A stretch of DNA of 5,662 nt from an uncultured Oscillospiraceae bacterium (GTDB lineage: Bacteria; Bacillota; Clostridia; Oscillospirales; Oscillospiraceae): assembly GCA_934662925.1 (NCBI GenBank), contig CAKUKL010000114.1:1-5662 (forward strand), in the 5' to 3' direction. Both the position numbers and the translations under genes were made by a program. Positions 4,004 through 5,662 of this stretch are shown piece by piece; position 1 is the stretch's first letter, and each line of letters opens with the position of its first letter. The notes below the pieces were generated by a model that saw nothing but the letters and a program-made list of their open reading frames with translations, was not told the origin of the DNA and ran no database searches.

Positions 4004-5662
4004 ATGAGCAAGAAAAAAACAAATATCATGACGCCGAGATTCCAGCTGTACTTCGTGTGCCTGCTGGTGTTCACGGGGATCACGGCGTTTCTGGGGTACT
4101 ACTATTGGGCCGTGGGCGAGCTGGCGGTGGTCATCCTGCTGTACGCCTTCTACTGCAGGGCCACCAGCCGCCAGCAGAAGGAGGTCACGAAATACCTCGA
4201 AAAGCTGGAGGGCAACGTGGATCAGGCCACCCGGTCGGGCATCATGGACTGCCCGCTGCCGGTGGTGGTGTTCCGGCCGGACACGGACGAGGTCATCTGG
4301 ACCAACAAGCAGTTCCTGAAAATTTCCGGCGAAAAGGACCGGGTGTTTGATCTGAAACTGTCCGCCACGGTGCCCGGCTTCGACAGCCGATGGCTCATGG
4401 AGGGCAAGAACGCCTGCCCCGGTGAGGTGGAGCTGGGCGGCCACCGCTATCAGGTCTTCGGCCAGCTGGCCCGGATGACCAGCGGCGGCGGGTTCATGGC
4501 CACCACCTACTGGGTGGACGTGACGGAGCTTTCCAACACCCGGGACGTGTTTCAGGCCACCCGGCCGGTGGTGGCGGTGCTGCTGCTGGACAACTACGAG
4601 GACGCCATCAAGGGGCTGGAGGAATCCGCCCGATCGCTGGTGCTCAGCGAGGTGAGCCGCCGGTTCACCCAGTGGACGCAGGACGCGCAGGGCGTGTTCT
4701 GCCGGCTGGAGCGGGACCGCTATCTGTTCATCTTCGAGGAGCAGTACCTTGCCGACTTCAAGGCGGAGAAGTTCTCCCTGCTGGACGAGGTCCGGTCCAT
4801 CGAGACCCCCGGCCGCATCCCCGTGACGCTGTCCATCGGCATCGGCGTGGACGGCGGGAGCCTTGCCGAGCTGTACCAGTTCGCCAACCTGTCGGTGGAG
4901 ATGGCCCTCAGCCGCGGCGGCGATCAGGTGGTGCTGAAAAACCGGTTCAGCTTTGAATTTTTCGGCGGCCGGGCCAAGGAGACGGAAAAGCGCACCAAGG
5001 TCAAGAGCCGGGTCATGGCCTCGGCCCTGGGCGAGCTGGTGTCCGACGCGTCCTGCCTGTTTGTCATGGGCCATAAGGCCCCGGATATGGACGCTGTGGG
5101 CGCGGCGGTGGGCGTATGCGCCATCGCCCGCAAGCGGGGCATCCCCGCCTACCTCATCCGGAACGAGAAGGACACCCCCGCTGAGGATCTCTACCGCCGG
5201 GTGGAGAAGATGGAGGAGTACAAGAACAGCTTTCTGGACACCCAGGAGGCCCTGCTCCGGGCGGATTCCCGGGCGCTCCTCGTGGTGGTGGACACCAACC
5301 GGCCTGAGCAGGTCCAGAGCCGGGAGATGCTGGCCTCCTGCAACAAGGTGGCGGTCATCGACCACCACCGCCGGGCGGCCACCTATATCGAGGGCGCGGC
5401 CTTCAACTTCCACGAGCCCTACGCTTCGTCCGCCAGCGAGCTGGTGACGGAGCTCATCAGCTACCTCATGGACCCCGCCGACCTGCTCCGGGGTGAGGCG
5501 GAGGCCCTCATGGCGGGCCTGATGCTGGACACCAAGAACTTCACCATGCGCACCGGTGCCCGGACCTTTGAGGCGGCGGCCTTCCTCCGTCAGGCGGGGG
5601 GAGACACCGGCGAGGTGAAGAAAATGTTCCAGAACGACATGTCCGAAACCATCGCCAAGTAC
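4004..5662 (+). CDS. gdpP: Cyclic-di-AMP phosphodiesterase GdpP (3' truncated by window edge)
   Basis: The frame is open for 553 codons to the last base. GdpP/YybT proteins are about 650-660 residues, so about 100 C-terminal residues, most of DHHA1, lie outside. GdpP is a membrane-anchored enzyme that hydrolyses cyclic-di-AMP to pApA, affecting potassium/osmotic balance, wall stress and beta-lactam tolerance. Seen in order are two membrane helices (about 13-34 and 36-51), a PAS-like domain (about 72-175), and a degenerate GGDEF domain (about 184-315) with SRGGDQVV (303-310) in place of the active GG(D/E)EF. The DHH domain follows, with GHKAPDMDAVG (356-366), VVVDTN (427-432, Asp430), VIDHHR (451-456) and MLDTKNF (507-513, Asp509). 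All DHH metal-ligand motifs are intact. The start ATG is at 4004 with GGGGGTGG (3992-3999) upstream; an out-of-frame ATG at 4000 overlaps this region. In relatives rplI and dnaB often follow, so they are likely beyond the edge. Confidence 0.95.
   Translation, partial: MSKKKTNIMTPRFQLYFVCLLVFTGITAFLGYYYWAVGELAVVILLYAFYCRATSRQQKEVTKYLEKLEGNVDQATRSGIMDCPLPVVVFRPDTDEVIWTNKQFLKISGEKDRVFDLKLSATVPGFDSRWLMEGKNACPGEVELGGHRYQVFGQLARMTSGGGFMATTYWVDVTELSNTRDVFQATRPVVAVLLLDNYEDAIKGLEESARSLVLSEVSRRFTQWTQDAQGVFCRLERDRYLFIFEEQYLADFKAEKFSLLDEVRSIETPGRIPVTLSIGIGVDGGSLAELYQFANLSVEMALSRGGDQVVLKNRFSFEFFGGRAKETEKRTKVKSRVMASALGELVSDASCLFVMGHKAPDMDAVGAAVGVCAIARKRGIPAYLIRNEKDTPAEDLYRRVEKMEEYKNSFLDTQEALLRADSRALLVVVDTNRPEQVQSREMLASCNKVAVIDHHRRAATYIEGAAFNFHEPYASSASELVTELISYLMDPADLLRGEAEALMAGLMLDTKNFTMRTGARTFEAAAFLRQAGGDTGEVKKMFQNDMSETIAKY

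Noticed and set aside
4000..4350. Alternative ATG at 4000 opening a 116-codon frame overlapping gdpP
   Set aside because: It is shifted relative to gdpP and its product is Gly/Arg/His-rich without a hydrophobic anchor. It is too close to the Shine-Dalgarno site compared with the ATG at 4004.
3902..5413. Open frame of about 500 codons on the strand opposite gdpP
   Set aside because: It is a composition effect of GC-rich third positions. The translation is His/Ala/Gly/Gln-rich with no domain pattern, and it lies antisense to a gene with clear PAS/GGDEF/DHH motifs and a real start.

Overview
The window is a GC-rich stretch (most coding sequence looks above 60% GC, with strong G/C preference at third codon positions). 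Its AT-rich intergenic regions carry near-consensus sigma-A type promoters, and its genes have purine-rich Shine-Dalgarno sites. This combination, with an AzlCD transporter, a BmrU/YegS-type lipid kinase, a Bacillus-type branched-chain aminotransferase and a GdpP phosphodiesterase, suggests a high-GC Firmicute. A gut Clostridia of the Oscillospiraceae type (Flavonifractor/Oscillibacter-like) is my best guess. The taxon is inferred from style, not from a marker gene.

Layout from left to right: (1) 1-487, plus strand, the C-terminal part of a probable TetR-family regulator that enters from outside the window. (2) 492-538, a very strong symmetrical terminator shared with the convergent azlCD operon. 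(3) 547-1598, minus strand, azlC and azlD, translationally coupled by an ATGA overlap and encoding the two subunits of a branched-chain amino acid exporter. (4) 1599-1749, an AT-rich divergent promoter region with one promoter in each direction. (5) 1750-2649, plus strand, a complete diacylglycerol-kinase-family lipid kinase with its own terminator at 2666-2702. (6) 2723-3793, minus strand, a complete branched-chain aminotransferase (ilvE). (7) 3794-4003, a second divergent promoter region with several dyad symmetries. (8) 4004-5662, plus strand, gdpP (cyclic-di-AMP phosphodiesterase), running off the right edge with most of its DHHA1 domain missing.

Two themes are visible. AzlCD (export) and IlvE (reversible last step of leucine/isoleucine/valine synthesis) both act on branched-chain amino acids, although they are separate transcription units. 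The lipid kinase (recycling of diacylglycerol to phosphatidic acid) and GdpP (cyclic-di-AMP turnover) both relate to envelope homeostasis. Adjacency is the only evidence for either link. I see no mobile element, CRISPR array, tRNA, rRNA or recognisable riboswitch, and no obviously new system. The points most worth a second look are regulatory: dyads placed over and between the ilvE/gdpP promoters, and a self-complementary sequence over the ilvE ribosome binding site.
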